Source: JANNGZ01 sp031404155 (GTDB lineage Bacteria > Pseudomonadota > Gammaproteobacteria > Burkholderiales > Burkholderiaceae_C). From it: a DNA stretch of 13,574 bases. The notes below the pieces were generated by a model, which saw nothing but the letters and a program-made list of their open reading frames with translations, searched no databases and was not told the DNA's origin. The DNA lies in NCBI GenBank assembly GCA_031404155.1, contig JANNGZ010000447.1, forward strand, positions 1 to 13,574, written 5' to 3'. Below are positions 13,490 through 13,574 of the stretch, in pieces (within the stretch, counting starts at the first letter, position 1; every line of letters starts with the position of its first letter). The position numbers and the translations under genes were made by a program.

Positions 13490-13574
13490 TCAGGGCTTGT
13501 TGCCCGTCGGGAACGGCCACGCAGCCGCAGGGCTGAGTGCCGTTTTCGCAGCTGGCGCGGGGGCTGCCGCAGCA
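13490..13574 (-). CDS. 3' end of an Ala/Pro-rich protein, probably histone H1-like
   Basis: Only the last 27 codons are in the window; the stop is the TGA at 13490-13492 on the minus strand. The visible C-terminus is an Ala/Pro run with one Lys, then TALSPAAAWPFPTGNKP. I recall very similar endings (LNPAAAWPFPTGSKP type) on Lys/Ala-rich histone H1-like DNA-binding proteins of Burkholderiales; that family name is from memory. The strong terminator 29 bp beyond the stop shows that it is a real transcribed gene. A Lys-Ala-Ala repeat body would be expected just outside the window. Confidence 0.65.
   Translation of the reverse strand, partial: AAAAPAPAAKTALSPAAAWPFPTGNKP

Overview
The window is very GC-rich (roughly 70%) with tightly packed, nearly all plus-strand genes. 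Gene content and order (mpl, yqiA, an RNB-family exonuclease, a TonB-like protein, aroE, mtgA, tlpA-like, accB, accC, prmA, a DUF3426 zinc-ribbon protein, a PfkB nucleoside kinase) point to a betaproteobacterium of the order Burkholderiales, probably near the Rubrivivax/Leptothrix group. That placement comes from remembered protein similarity and synteny, not from a search.

Layout. Positions 1-1185 hold the 3' part of mpl (peptidoglycan tripeptide recycling). A 142-bp spacer carrying one dispersed repeat leads to the small esterase yqiA (1328-1960). Next come an RNase II-like exonuclease (2022-4196) with a hairpin-rich repeat inserted in frame, a TonB-like envelope protein (4207-5064), an internally deleted aroE remnant (5102-5467) and the transglycosylase mtgA (5547-6380). 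Three tandem copies of a 60-bp repeat fill the junction between mtgA and a conserved hypothetical gene (6577-7185), which overlaps a membrane-anchored thioredoxin-like gene (7182-7718). A 212-bp spacer precedes the accB-accC pair (7931-9719), followed by prmA (9787-10689), a zinc-ribbon membrane protein (10909-11937), a PfkB nucleoside kinase (12032-12937) and a small membrane/coiled-coil protein (12988-13350). At the right edge a convergent minus-strand gene ends (13490-13574, probably a histone H1-like protein), followed by its intrinsic terminator.

How the genes relate. The left half has an envelope theme: Mpl, MtgA and a TonB-like protein. The accB/accC pair supplies the biotin carrier and biotin carboxylase of acetyl-CoA carboxylase. 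prmA, the zinc-ribbon gene and the kinase look like a conserved housekeeping string rather than one pathway.

Most notable. I see no new defence or biosynthetic system. The unusual signals are: (1) aroE reduced to 121 codons by an in-frame deletion removing the catalytic and NADP-binding core; (2) no aroQ beside accB, so two shikimate-pathway genes are damaged or absent at one locus; (3) a repeat family, three copies in tandem at a stop/start junction and one upstream of yqiA, open in several frames; (4) a different hairpin repeat tolerated in frame inside the exonuclease; (5) a Lys/Arg/Ala-rich insertion inside MtgA.
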